Source of the DNA: Niastella caeni
Lineage (GTDB): Bacteria; Bacteroidota; Bacteroidia; Chitinophagales; Chitinophagaceae
Reading direction: 5' to 3'
Assembly: GCF_004834005.1 (NCBI RefSeq)
Contig: NZ_STFF01000014.1
Coordinates: forward strand, 1 to 64,000
DNA length: 64,000 nt
The notes beneath the pieces are model-generated. The model did no database searches. It was not told the DNA's origin and saw nothing but the letters and a program-made list of their open reading frames with translations. Made by a program: the position numbers and the translations under genes. Positions within the stretch are counted from its first letter, which is position 1; every line of letters begins with the position of its first letter. This document shows, one piece after another, positions 28,647 to 36,851 of the stretch.

Positions 28647-30230
28647 TTATTTTTTTGTAAAGTTGTAATTGATCGAAAAGTACCAGGAAACAAATCCTTT
28701 GTTGGAAAGATCTTTCTTTAATTCGGCGTCATCCGCCACTTCGCCGCCGACCTTCAATTTGGTCAGTTCTTTTCTTTGTCCGAATATAGGCCCCGCACTG
28801 ATGGAAAAATTATCTCTTATGGCGGCACCGAAACCCACAGGGAAAAGAACATCGTTGGCTCCGGTAGAAATGCCCACCTGGAAAAAAGGATATAAAAGGT
28901 CTCCTTTTGTTTTTATAAGAAAATTGAGATAAGCGGCCGGCCTTACCCGTACATGGGTTTTGTCTGTTTCCTCAACTGTATTAATACCGTTCCCTTCCTT
29001 CACGGCATAATTGGGATAATTGAAATCGGTATAAAAAACACCCATTGACACAAAGGGTACTATTCGTTGATCTTTTGCTACGGTAAAAGAGAAAGTATGG
29101 TTTCCTTTATCGGCTACAGAACCGTCTTTATTCAGTGCGCTGATGGCATAATCGAATTTTTTCATTTTAGTGTTTGCCCAGTTGAAGCTGGGCGCACTCT
29201 CGAGCCGGTAACCGGTTTTAACACCTTCGAACTCTTTTGTAAAAGCGTTTAATTTGTCGATGGCGGCTTTGAATTTCTGCAGGTTTTCTTCCCGCGACTT
29301 CATCCTGTCTGAAGTGTTTAATGTGATCCATATGGAGGCGCCCTTCGAATAGTCCTGGAAATTTTTTTCATGTATAAAAGGTTTTATGTGGGTGTCGTAT
29401 TTTTCCGTAAGCAGGGTTTGAAGCGCTGTAATAGATTGTTCAGCTCTTTTTTGGGCATTAACCAGTCCGGTCAACACCTCACCGGCTTCTGCCAATGCAA
29501 GTTTGAATTGGTAATAATCGGAAGGGCAGTCGTATAGTTTTTTCTGTTGCTCTGCTATCCAGGCGGCAAAACCAGCCGATTGGTCAAATGTAATTGTTAT
29601 CTTCTCAAATAAATATTGGTCTATATCTTTGGTATACTTATCTATTGAATCAGCTAATTTCCTGTATTGTTCATTGTTAGTCTTAAATGCGGTCGTATCG
29701 AGTTTTGAAAGGAATTCGTTCACCCATTCATGCAGAATGATCGATTCCATTGAAGGTAAATTCGCATTAGAAGGCAGGCTTTCATATAATGCGCTCTCTT
29801 TTGTCGCAATACTCTTGGTTGAAGCAAGTGCAGGGGCCGCTGCCGCTGCTGCCGCTTCCGCTTCTGCGGAAGGCAGGTTGGAAAGCCATTGGTTTATGGC
29901 CGTATAAACGGGGTCGTCTATTTCGGTCGTCGTCGACTTGGCGGATGTGCGTAAAGGATTGTAAAATTTAAAGAAAAGACTGATCGTGTTATTCCGGTCG
30001 TTCGAAATATTGAATAGGGTTTCTTCCGAAACTGCATTCCAATCGGTGGTGTCATCTTTGTCGACCCTGAATTCCAATTTGCCGGGCGCTTTACCAGCAG
30101 GTTCTATCCATTGTAAAAAAATATTTGTTTTTACACGCGTCCCATGCAGCCGTTGAAAAGCCGATTTGGGCTGTGCATAGGTTGTGTTAATGAAACAGGT
30201 GACAAAGGAGGCGATAATAAAAATTCTCAT
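28647..30230 (-). CDS. exported protein of unknown function with Ala-rich linker and porin-like end
   Basis: 527 residues. Signal peptide (cleavage near TTYAQ), then a beta-type N-terminus. A low-complexity stretch about residues 120-138 is Ala/Glu-rich. A helical middle (about 140-330) is probably coiled-coil. The C-terminal part looks like outer-membrane beta-strands (FQVGISTGANDVLFPVGFG; SAGPIFGQRKELTKL; ending SWYFSINYNFTKK). I do not recognise the family. A periplasm-spanning protein with a small outer-membrane barrel is one reading. It lies 40 bp after the EGQLWP paralogue on the same strand, so the two are likely co-transcribed. Confidence 0.7.
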   Translation of the reverse strand: MRIFIIASFVTCFINTTYAQPKSAFQRLHGTRVKTNIFLQWIEPAGKAPGKLEFRVDKDDTTDWNAVSEETLFNISNDRNNTISLFFKFYNPLRTSAKSTTTEIDDPVYTAINQWLSNLPSAEAEAAAAAAAPALASTKSIATKESALYESLPSNANLPSMESIILHEWVNEFLSKLDTTAFKTNNEQYRKLADSIDKYTKDIDQYLFEKITITFDQSAGFAAWIAEQQKKLYDCPSDYYQFKLALAEAGEVLTGLVNAQKRAEQSITALQTLLTEKYDTHIKPFIHEKNFQDYSKGASIWITLNTSDRMKSREENLQKFKAAIDKLNAFTKEFEGVKTGYRLESAPSFNWANTKMKKFDYAISALNKDGSVADKGNHTFSFTVAKDQRIVPFVSMGVFYTDFNYPNYAVKEGNGINTVEETDKTHVRVRPAAYLNFLIKTKGDLLYPFFQVGISTGANDVLFPVGFGAAIRDNFSISAGPIFGQRKELTKLKVGGEVADDAELKKDLSNKGFVSWYFSINYNFTKK

Positions 30231-30270
30231 AGCATTTTATTTGAAATGAATAATAAATTGGCGGTGTGCT

Positions 30271-30828
30271 TTATGGCCATAGTTGCCCTTCGTTGTATAC
30301 ATTTCCATCATTGCTGGAAATTGACGGGTGCTCGGGAGGTGTGTTGGGGCGATTGTAGTGCAGCGTGTCATTGAAGTAGTCAAGTCGTTTGGTGGAGTCC
30401 GTTTTACTGACGAGGGTTGGCACCACGCAAAAGCTTAGGCGATTCAGGTTGTCATTCCCCCTGGTGATCATCCAGTAAAAACCCACCTTCCAGGTATAAC
30501 CAGAGGTATCACGGCCCATTTTTTTCTTGAGCCGGGGATAATCATTTGTCAGGTAGCGTTGAATAACACCGGCATCATAAATAACGCCGTAACTGCCCAC
30601 AGGCAGGTTTTGCCTGTAAGCGTCTACGCCGCGTATACCCGATGCTTCATCGATCGGTTGGTTGAAGAACGATGATTTAATTGTGCCAACCTGGGGCAGA
30701 CTTTTGTATCCGTTGGGATTCTCAACGAGGTCATGCCCGGGTTTAGGCCGCAGCAGGAAATAGATACTGATCAGTGCTACTAACAATAGAAATACAATGC
30801 CCCATACCGTTAAAAGTGTTTTTTTCAT
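30271..30828 (-). CDS. membrane-anchored protein, EGQLWP family, copy 2
   Basis: 185 residues with an N-terminal membrane anchor (about 8-27) and an extracytoplasmic domain. It is a clear paralogue of the gene at 33008-33607. Shared features are YxxxxIxxYL, a central K-V-G-F-Y-W-M, V-[VI]-P-T-L-V and the last residues NEGQLWP (DEGQLWP in the other). No known family is recognised. It lies 137 bp downstream of the response-regulator gene on the same strand, so the two copies flank the two-component system. The domain could be a ligand- or envelope-sensing partner of the kinase, which is an inference from position only. Confidence 0.65.
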   Translation of the reverse strand: MKKTLLTVWGIVFLLLVALISIYFLLRPKPGHDLVENPNGYKSLPQVGTIKSSFFNQPIDEASGIRGVDAYRQNLPVGSYGVIYDAGVIQRYLTNDYPRLKKKMGRDTSGYTWKVGFYWMITRGNDNLNRLSFCVVPTLVSKTDSTKRLDYFNDTLHYNRPNTPPEHPSISSNDGNVYNEGQLWP

Positions 30829-30964
30829 ACATGCAGGAATTTATATTTAGGATTTCGCTGATCGCGATTACAATACAATATTCCTGCATGAAGGCAGATT
30901 GGAATACGGGGTTTTTCCCGGGTCGGTTACGGGAATATCCCGGGTAACCGGGGGGTGTGTAGGA

Positions 30965-31606
30965 TTATAGCTGGATGATATTTCGGCGCAGCGCTTCCAG
31001 CACCAGGCCAACGCGGCTTTGTACATTCAGTTTTTTAAATAAGGTTTCGCGGTAGCCATCGACGGTACGTTCTGCAAGCGACATTTCAGCGGCAATTTGT
31101 TTATAGGTCATGTCGCTGCACGCAAATTGAAGAAAGAGTTTTTCTTTAGGGGTGATAGATAAAAGCTCTTCTTCTTCCTGATACAACAGCAGGCGGCGAT
31201 AATTGATATTGGCGGCATCTGCGTTGTAATAACCGGTGCGGTGCATTTGTTCAAGTGCCCGCTCCAACTCATTAGGATGTATTTCTTTCATGAGGTAGGC
31301 GCAACAACCGGCTTTAAGCATATTGATAATGCTGCGGTCATCCGATTTCATCGACAACGCCGCCATTTTTACCGAAGGAAATTCACTGGCTATGGCCTTG
31401 GCTGTCTGATGTCCGTCGAGAATGGGCATGTTCAGGTCAATTAACAGGATGTCGGGTGGGGAGGGGAGCAGTCTTATTTTGGAAAGGCATTCCTGGCCGT
31501 TGAGTGCTTCCAGCACTACTTCATAGCCTGGCAAACTGCTTACAAGCATACCAAGGGATTTTAAAAACAACTGGTGATCGTCTGCAAGACCTATGCGAAT
31601 GCTCAT
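30965..31606 (-). CDS. NarL/FixJ-type response regulator
   Basis: 213 residues. The receiver domain has the acidic pair D9/D10, phospho-acceptor Asp57 (LLIDLNMP), Ser85 and Lys107. The C-terminal LuxR-type helix-turn-helix (SITPKEKLFLQFACSDMTYK, recognition helix near AERTVDGYRETLFKKL) binds DNA. It overlaps the kinase gene by ATGA (31603-31606), so it is the last gene of the operon that begins at 33607. Its targets are unknown. The adjacent EGQLWP gene and the exported protein gene downstream are candidates. Confidence 0.93.
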   Translation of the reverse strand: MSIRIGLADDHQLFLKSLGMLVSSLPGYEVVLEALNGQECLSKIRLLPSPPDILLIDLNMPILDGHQTAKAIASEFPSVKMAALSMKSDDRSIINMLKAGCCAYLMKEIHPNELERALEQMHRTGYYNADAANINYRRLLLYQEEEELLSITPKEKLFLQFACSDMTYKQIAAEMSLAERTVDGYRETLFKKLNVQSRVGLVLEALRRNIIQL

Positions 31607-32391
31607 AATTGCTTTTTTTGATGGGGTAATGTAATGATCACCTGGCAGCCTTGTTGGGGTGATGATATAAACTGCACGCTTCCGCCGAGCAGTTGGGCCC
31701 TTCGCCGGATATTCAATAGTCCGGCGCCTGAACCAGTGGCTGATGCTGTGTTGAATCCCTTTCCGTTATCGGTAATGTGAATTTGTAATTCAGCACCGGT
31801 GTTTATTTCAATGCTAACCTGGCTTGCTTCGGCGTGCCTGATGATATTTTGCAATGCCTCCTGTATAATGCGAAACAATATGATCTGGGTATTGGCATCG
31901 GGTGACAGCTCCCTGGAAGAAAAGTGTAGGGTAACCCGGGTGATCTGCCCTGCATTGATCCTGGCTGCTTCAATTTCCAGGTTCTCTATAAGGTCGAACT
32001 GGTCGAGCCATTCGCGGTTGAGGGAGCGCGATAGCGCCCGGATGTCCTGGATGGCCTGGGCCAGCGTTTCCTGGGCGGTATGCAGTGTTTCGGGCGGTTG
32101 AGGCAACGTTCTTTCGGTAATGCCCAGTAGCATTTTCGTGCTGCTGAGTAACTGGCCGATGTGATCGTGCAGTTCTTCCCCCATTTGGTTAAGGGCTTCC
32201 TCACGCGTTTCAAATTGCATTTTGAGCAACTCATGGGCGAAAAGCGCTTCCATTTCCTTTTTCTCCTGGTAGAATTTATTTTTTCGCTTGCTGAAATAGA
32301 GCACAAAAGACACGAGGAACCCGGCGACCAGCGTGAAGAAGCAGCAAATAATGATAATAGTTTGAATCACCGTGTCTGAATTTTTCGCCAT
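31603..32391 (-). CDS. NarX-like sensor histidine kinase (HisKA_3)
   Basis: About 262 residues from the ATG at 32391; a TTG at 32412 would add 7. It has one N-terminal TM (about 9-33), a coiled linker, a HisKA_3 dimerisation domain with the H-box EELHDHIGQLL (His75), and a HATPase_c domain (ITDNGKGFN; GAGLLNIRRRAQLLGG). It has no sensory domain of its own. The multi-pass protein encoded just upstream, whose gene overlaps by 25 bp, probably supplies the sensor. It phosphorylates the NarL-type regulator encoded next. Confidence 0.92.
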   Translation of the reverse strand: MAKNSDTVIQTIIIICCFFTLVAGFLVSFVLYFSKRKNKFYQEKKEMEALFAHELLKMQFETREEALNQMGEELHDHIGQLLSSTKMLLGITERTLPQPPETLHTAQETLAQAIQDIRALSRSLNREWLDQFDLIENLEIEAARINAGQITRVTLHFSSRELSPDANTQIILFRIIQEALQNIIRHAEASQVSIEINTGAELQIHITDNGKGFNTASATGSGAGLLNIRRRAQLLGGSVQFISSPQQGCQVIITLPHQKKQL

Positions 32392-33017
32392 GTGAAGGCG
32401 GTTGCCCAGCAACCGTAGAATATCCAGTTGAGTACGCCCATTAATATGGTTACGATATGAAGTCCCTTATCCGGCAACAATAAGAGACGATCTCTCATCT
32501 GGAATATGACAAAAGTTACGAAATAATTAAAAAATAGTCCGGTTACTACCCAAAAAGCCGGTTCGCGAAGGGGCGATATCTCTCCTGCATGACGTAGCAA
32601 TTGCCGGTAGTAGATACAACTGAATAATACGATATATACCGAAAGCCCTTTGCGGGCAAGCGTTCCGTAATAGTCTTTTGTAAAACTACCTTTTGATACA
32701 TCATAAATATAGATAAGAACAAAGATCGCCATTCCGAAAAAGAGCATTTGCTTTGACGAACGCGTGGAAAGGAATTTCAAAAATAACAGGCTGAAGAAAC
32801 CGGCCTGAACGATCATGAACAGGCCGAATACGATGTACCGGTTTGCATGCAAGAAGGGTATATAATGCACGCAGGTTTCTACAGACAGCGTTATAAGAAG
32901 GTAAAAGAAAAAGTTCTGCCACCAGCCCACCTTTCCGGTTGACATAATGCAGGCTGCGATAAATGCGGTAAGCTCTGCCAGGGTGGTTGGGTTGAATAGA
33001 AAATTGGTTATGGCCAT
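32367..33017 (-). CDS. multi-pass membrane protein, probable sensor subunit
   Basis: 216 residues, mostly hydrophobic, with about six or seven TM segments (roughly 13-30, 34-52, 60-82, 90-107, 123-140, 153-172 and 184-206). No enzyme motif is visible. The gene overlaps both neighbours: its ATG sits inside the last codons of the EGQLWP gene, and its end overlaps the kinase start by 25 bp. Translational coupling with a one-TM kinase suggests a detached 7TM-type sensor input module. The family is not recognised. Confidence 0.7.
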   Translation of the reverse strand: MAITNFLFNPTTLAELTAFIAACIMSTGKVGWWQNFFFYLLITLSVETCVHYIPFLHANRYIVFGLFMIVQAGFFSLLFLKFLSTRSSKQMLFFGMAIFVLIYIYDVSKGSFTKDYYGTLARKGLSVYIVLFSCIYYRQLLRHAGEISPLREPAFWVVTGLFFNYFVTFVIFQMRDRLLLLPDKGLHIVTILMGVLNWIFYGCWATAFTWRKIQTR

Positions 33018-33607
33018 AACTGTCCCTCGTCGAATGCATTTCCATCTTCATCTTCATCGTCTTTTTCTGCGGGCTGTCCGTTGCGTTTTTTGGTGTACTT
33101 GCCATGGTAATAAACGGAGTCTTCGTCGGAATAGTAATCGATCACACAAAGCTTTTTTGATTTATGCACCAGGGTGGGGATTACGTAAAAATCGAGTTTG
33201 TTGGCATTGCCTTCAGTGGAGGTGTCTTTTTTCTTCATCCAGTAAAAGCCCACCATCCATTTGTATTCGCTATAGTTGAAGTTACCAGGCCGGGTCCGTT
33301 GATATTTCACCTGGGAATCTATTAATTTGGGGAAGACAGAATCAATGTATTTCCGGATCGTATCTACGGAGTAATACACCCCCATGGATCGCCTGTTAAG
33401 ATGTATTCCTCTTCGATAATTATGCATTTTCGGTTTGGCTTTTGCGTCGGAGACGCGGCCTTCAAAAGGCATTGAGTTATCGAACAAATGATTGTAAATG
33501 TAAATAGCGCCAATAGCTATCAAAATGATGGACAAAAAAAAGATTATTCGTTTCAGGCGGATAATGGTCTTTTCCTGCGCTGTTAGCGGTTTTTTTTCAT
33601 GTGACAT
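33008..33607 (-). CDS. membrane-anchored protein, EGQLWP family, copy 1
   Basis: About 199 residues from the ATG at 33607 (MSHEKKPLTAQEK); the longer frame from 33664 lacks support. A Lys/Arg-rich cytoplasmic start is followed by one TM (about 20-38) and an extracytoplasmic domain with YKWMVGFYWM and YVIPTLVHKSKK, ending DEGQLWP. It is paralogous to the gene at 30271-30828. It is the first gene of the operon with the membrane protein, kinase and regulator. The final LWP-stop (TTATGGCCATAA) contains the next gene's ATG. Unknown function; a periplasmic accessory sensor is a guess from context. Confidence 0.7.
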   Translation of the reverse strand: MSHEKKPLTAQEKTIIRLKRIIFFLSIILIAIGAIYIYNHLFDNSMPFEGRVSDAKAKPKMHNYRRGIHLNRRSMGVYYSVDTIRKYIDSVFPKLIDSQVKYQRTRPGNFNYSEYKWMVGFYWMKKKDTSTEGNANKLDFYVIPTLVHKSKKLCVIDYYSDEDSVYYHGKYTKKRNGQPAEKDDEDEDGNAFDEGQLWP

Positions 33608-33848
33608 GTTCGTAGCGTTTAGGGGTAAATTACAAACCAACGTGAATATACGATTTGGCTGCATTTAGACCATTACGTTATGCGTCAAAATTGCCACAAT
33701 CAATAAAAAAAGGTGTTTTTCACGTTTCTTTATGGGTAGGGGGCTATTGGTGATTGTTATGCATTAAAGAAGGTAAGGTTGAGTTTTTCGGAAGGTGGGG
33801 CTGAAGTTAATTGTTCAAATACCCTTTGCAAAAATTTATGTATTGGAA

Positions 33849-34199
33849 CTATTCTGAAAATTTTAAAAGAGCATCATTAAACTGCTCTTTTAGAACAGGT
33901 AGGTCGTTTTGAGCTATTTCCCAAACTATTTGAAAGTTTACAGCAAAATATTCATGAATTGAAATGTTCCTAAAACCTCTAATGGGTTTCCAGTCTATTT
34001 CAGGGTGAGCATTTTTAAATTCGGTAGATAAAGCATTGCACGCTTCTCCAATAATTTCAATTTGCTTTATAGTGGCAAATCTTTTTTCAGAATTGGCATG
34101 AAAGTCACCATAAGAAACGCCGTTGAGATATTTCTCTATTTCAGCCATGGCTTCCAGAATATGTAAGACTCTTGTTTTATCAGTGATCAGTCCTTTCAT
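33849..34199 (-). CDS. hepT: HepT-like HEPN toxin (DUF86)
   Basis: 116 residues, a HEPN-domain protein. The catalytic/adenylylation motif RX4HXY is intact as R77-N-I-S-I-H82-E-Y84. By family knowledge HepT is an RNase toxin whose Tyr is AMPylated by its MntA partner. The gene overlaps the MntA-like gene by 20 bp, in the usual antitoxin-first order. An alternative reading is a mobile two-gene nucleotidyltransferase/HEPN module without toxic effect. Confidence 0.88.
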   Translation of the reverse strand: MKGLITDKTRVLHILEAMAEIEKYLNGVSYGDFHANSEKRFATIKQIEIIGEACNALSTEFKNAHPEIDWKPIRGFRNISIHEYFAVNFQIVWEIAQNDLPVLKEQFNDALLKFSE

Positions 34200-34482
34200 A
34201 TATTAGAATCTTGTCCTTGTCTATATAAGGTTTTACGTGGCGGGATAAGCCTTCTGTTGTAACAAGGTCAACTTTTTTGTGTAGTAATTCTTCCAGGTCT
34301 GATTGATATATAAAGAACTTCATTCCGATAGGTTTGGAATGATCCAATTCCACTAATATGTCAATGTCGCTTCCTTCCCTGGCTTCATTGCGAGCCATAG
34401 ACCCAAACAGGTAAGCCTTCTTTACCGGAATACCGGCAAAGTACTGTTGAATTAATAGTTTATCCGCGACTGACAGATTCAT
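34180..34482 (-). CDS. mntA: MntA-like nucleotidyltransferase antitoxin
   Basis: 100 residues, a minimal nucleotidyltransferase. The motif GSX10DXD is present as G27-S28 ... D39-I-D41 (LFGSMARNEAREGSDIDILV), with a third acidic position near KKVDLVT. It should adenylylate and silence the HepT-like toxin encoded next. It is the first gene of a two-gene operon and overlaps the toxin gene by 20 bp. Confidence 0.9.
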   Translation of the reverse strand: MNLSVADKLLIQQYFAGIPVKKAYLFGSMARNEAREGSDIDILVELDHSKPIGMKFFIYQSDLEELLHKKVDLVTTEGLSRHVKPYIDKDKILIYERTDH

Positions 34483-34599
34483 AAGATAAAGATAATCAAT
34501 TTTTTGCTAATGAGAAAATGCCATAACGAATACTCATGGGTTAAGGAAATACCACAGTGATCTATGCCTGATCATTGTGTTGGACAAAAGCCTGCAATA

Positions 34600-35967
34600 T
34601 TAATAATCCCATGCGCTTTCTGATTTGGATGACACCAATCTGATGTCAGCGACTTCATTGCCCAACTCTTTACCTATTGTAACCGAAATGTCTTGTGTAA
34701 ATTGGTAATGTATGCCCGCGTACACTCTTGAATCAGCGGCTTCTTTAAGCAATACAGACAGGGAACTATACTGCCGCGGAGTTAAACCCCGCCAGTCATA
34801 TGCATTGTCGGTTACAGGAATATCACCGTACGCTCTTATTAACACCTGTATAAAGGGTGCATAAAACCCAACAAGTCCGGATGTGTAATCAGGGTAGGGC
34901 GGGTTAGGTAAATAGCTCACCCAGGCTGAGTCAATGAGTCGTTGAATATAGGCAACCGGCCTGAGCAGGTTATAATGATATTTTGACCTGAAGGTTATTA
35001 TGTTGCCATCTTTTATTGCTATACCTGTTTTGGCATACACTTCAGCCGCCTGCCATAATTTTGCCCTTTGCTTTTCCTGCACCCAGGTAATGATGGAAAG
35101 CGCATGATAAGGCGCCGGAATACCCAGGCCTGCGCCACCCGCATCGGCCCACCAGTTGGCAATGGCTTTTTGCTGATCGGTTAAATTTTTTCCAATGTCA
35201 TATACATTTTTTGCTTCTTTATAGAAATGGGAAGAGGTGTCTTCCGAATAAGGAAAAGGTATTGGGGGTGCGATGGCCGTTAGGGTATTTTCCAGAAAAG
35301 GCCTTGAATCTTTTAAGAAAGGCCCTACCGTGGCAAAGGCAGGAGGCGTGGGCACCCAGGAACCGGGGGTAACAGGTGGTGCTACATATCCCACACTGGA
35401 GAGATTGAAGTTATCGGTTGTTGACCAGTTGTAAATGGCAGCAGCAATGGACCGGCCAAAGGCTTGTGAACGGGCAAGAACATCATCCGGTGTGCTCGCT
35501 TTGAACCGGTTGTAGTTGACATTTTCCAGCGAGTCGATACTTGCCTTATTAGCATCGGTCAGCCCAACTAAAAACAACTTAAACATACTGGCCAGAGCAG
35601 CATTGGCGCTTGCACTCCACAAATAGCGTTGGCTCATATCGGCTTGAGGCATCGAAGGCATTTGATATAACCTGGTAGATAGGCTTGCGGCTCCTTTGCT
35701 GCCGGGGCGTACCGATTCATACAAGCCTACGCCAATAAATGCAAAATTTCTGAAATTCAATATTACCACTGGTTGCGGATTTGCCGGTCGTTGAACGTTT
35801 GCTATAAATTTATACCAGGCATATACCACGTCGGCGCTTTCTTCAGGTGATCTTGGAGGCCGATCGTCTCTTTTGCGGCAACCAAACAGCAGACCTATTA
35901 GCATGACTATCATCAGTAGTTTTAAACTACGATTACTCTTTGTTAATGGTAATAGCATAACAATCAT
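34600..35967 (-). CDS. vanadium haloperoxidase-like (PAP2) lipoprotein lacking the SGH histidine
   Basis: About 455 residues from the ATG at 35967, with a lipoprotein signal (MLIGLLFGC). The fold follows vanadium-dependent chloroperoxidase-like proteins. Motif 1, KX6RP, is present at 329-337 (KYHYNLLRP). Motif 3, SRX5H, is present at 413-420 (SRVYAGIH, His420 being the expected vanadate ligand). Motif 2 reads YTSGLVG at 362-367 where active enzymes have SGH: Leu365 replaces the acid-base His. It may therefore bind phosphate or vanadate without full haloperoxidase activity. Many Bacteroidota genes of this group are of unknown role. No operon partner is evident. Confidence 0.82.
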   Translation of the reverse strand: MIVMLLPLTKSNRSLKLLMIVMLIGLLFGCRKRDDRPPRSPEESADVVYAWYKFIANVQRPANPQPVVILNFRNFAFIGVGLYESVRPGSKGAASLSTRLYQMPSMPQADMSQRYLWSASANAALASMFKLFLVGLTDANKASIDSLENVNYNRFKASTPDDVLARSQAFGRSIAAAIYNWSTTDNFNLSSVGYVAPPVTPGSWVPTPPAFATVGPFLKDSRPFLENTLTAIAPPIPFPYSEDTSSHFYKEAKNVYDIGKNLTDQQKAIANWWADAGGAGLGIPAPYHALSIITWVQEKQRAKLWQAAEVYAKTGIAIKDGNIITFRSKYHYNLLRPVAYIQRLIDSAWVSYLPNPPYPDYTSGLVGFYAPFIQVLIRAYGDIPVTDNAYDWRGLTPRQYSSLSVLLKEAADSRVYAGIHYQFTQDISVTIGKELGNEVADIRLVSSKSESAWDY

Positions 35968-36326
35968 TTTAGTAGTGAAAAAATGATAGATGGTTAGTCC
36001 ATTTTTCAAGAGGATGCGTCTGGTTGATAAACCAGTCAAATGGATATGTGGATCAGAAGAGTGGGGTATTAAACTATGATATCCTGTATGTTTTACCAGA
36101 GCCGAATGAAATGTAATGGCCGTTTTAATTTATCAATAGTGAGATGGATTGGAATGACAGTTGGTAAGCTTGCTTTGTCTTTCTAAAGGTAGAATATTTA
36201 AATCATTTAAAAACATATATGTAAAATAGAGCGTGGTTTATTGTCATTTGTCAAAGTGCTGATTGTTGTTTTTTATTGAATTCAACTAATTTTACCGGGA
36301 CCATTAACCTTATAACCATTTCTTAA
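35968..36326. other. divergent intergenic region
   Basis: AT-rich gap between the haloperoxidase-like gene (-) and the Nudix gene (+). I see no gene or strong hairpin. It must contain both promoters. Confidence 0.5.
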
Positions 36327-36725
36327 ATGAAAATAATTGACAAACTGGCCTGGATCGAAATAAAAAACAAATCAATTCTTTCCACTAGATCATATGGCAA
36401 AGACAAATATTATATTCCAGGTGGCAAAAGAGAAAATGGTGAAACGGATGAACAGGCTTTGTGTCGTGAAATAAAAGAAGAACTAAGCATTGATATTAAG
36501 ATCAGTACCATAAAATATGTTGGAGTGTTTCAGGCGCAGGCACATGGCCACCCGGAAGGAACGATTGTAAAAATGACCTGCTATATGGCCGACTTTACAG
36601 GACAATTAAAAGCGGATGCTGAAATTGAAGAGATCAAATGGCTTAATTATTCCGACAAGGACATAATAGCAGAAGTTGACAAATTGATTTTTGATTATTT
36701 ACAAGAGAAAGGGTTGTTGGATTAA
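36327..36725 (+). CDS. Nudix hydrolase
   Basis: 132 residues, a single Nudix domain. The Nudix box GX5EX7REUXEEXGU is present from G33 (GKRENGE, then R47-E-I-K-E51-E52-L-S-I), with Ser54 in place of the usual Gly. The metal-binding glutamates are intact. It hydrolyses a nucleoside diphosphate derivative, perhaps an oxidised dNTP (MutT-like), but the substrate cannot be read. The topoisomerase gene starts about 125 bp downstream. Confidence 0.88.
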   Translation: MKIIDKLAWIEIKNKSILSTRSYGKDKYYIPGGKRENGETDEQALCREIKEELSIDIKISTIKYVGVFQAQAHGHPEGTIVKMTCYMADFTGQLKADAEIEEIKWLNYSDKDIIAEVDKLIFDYLQEKGLLD

Positions 36726-36851
36726 TGGAAGCTCCTTCCTGCCTGAGAACCATCATGGAAACCTGACAGGATCAGGTTCTGTTAAAAATAAACTGTCGGC
36801 ATTGGCAGAAAATTTAGGATAAGACCCGACATTTGCTCTTTTTCAACTACT

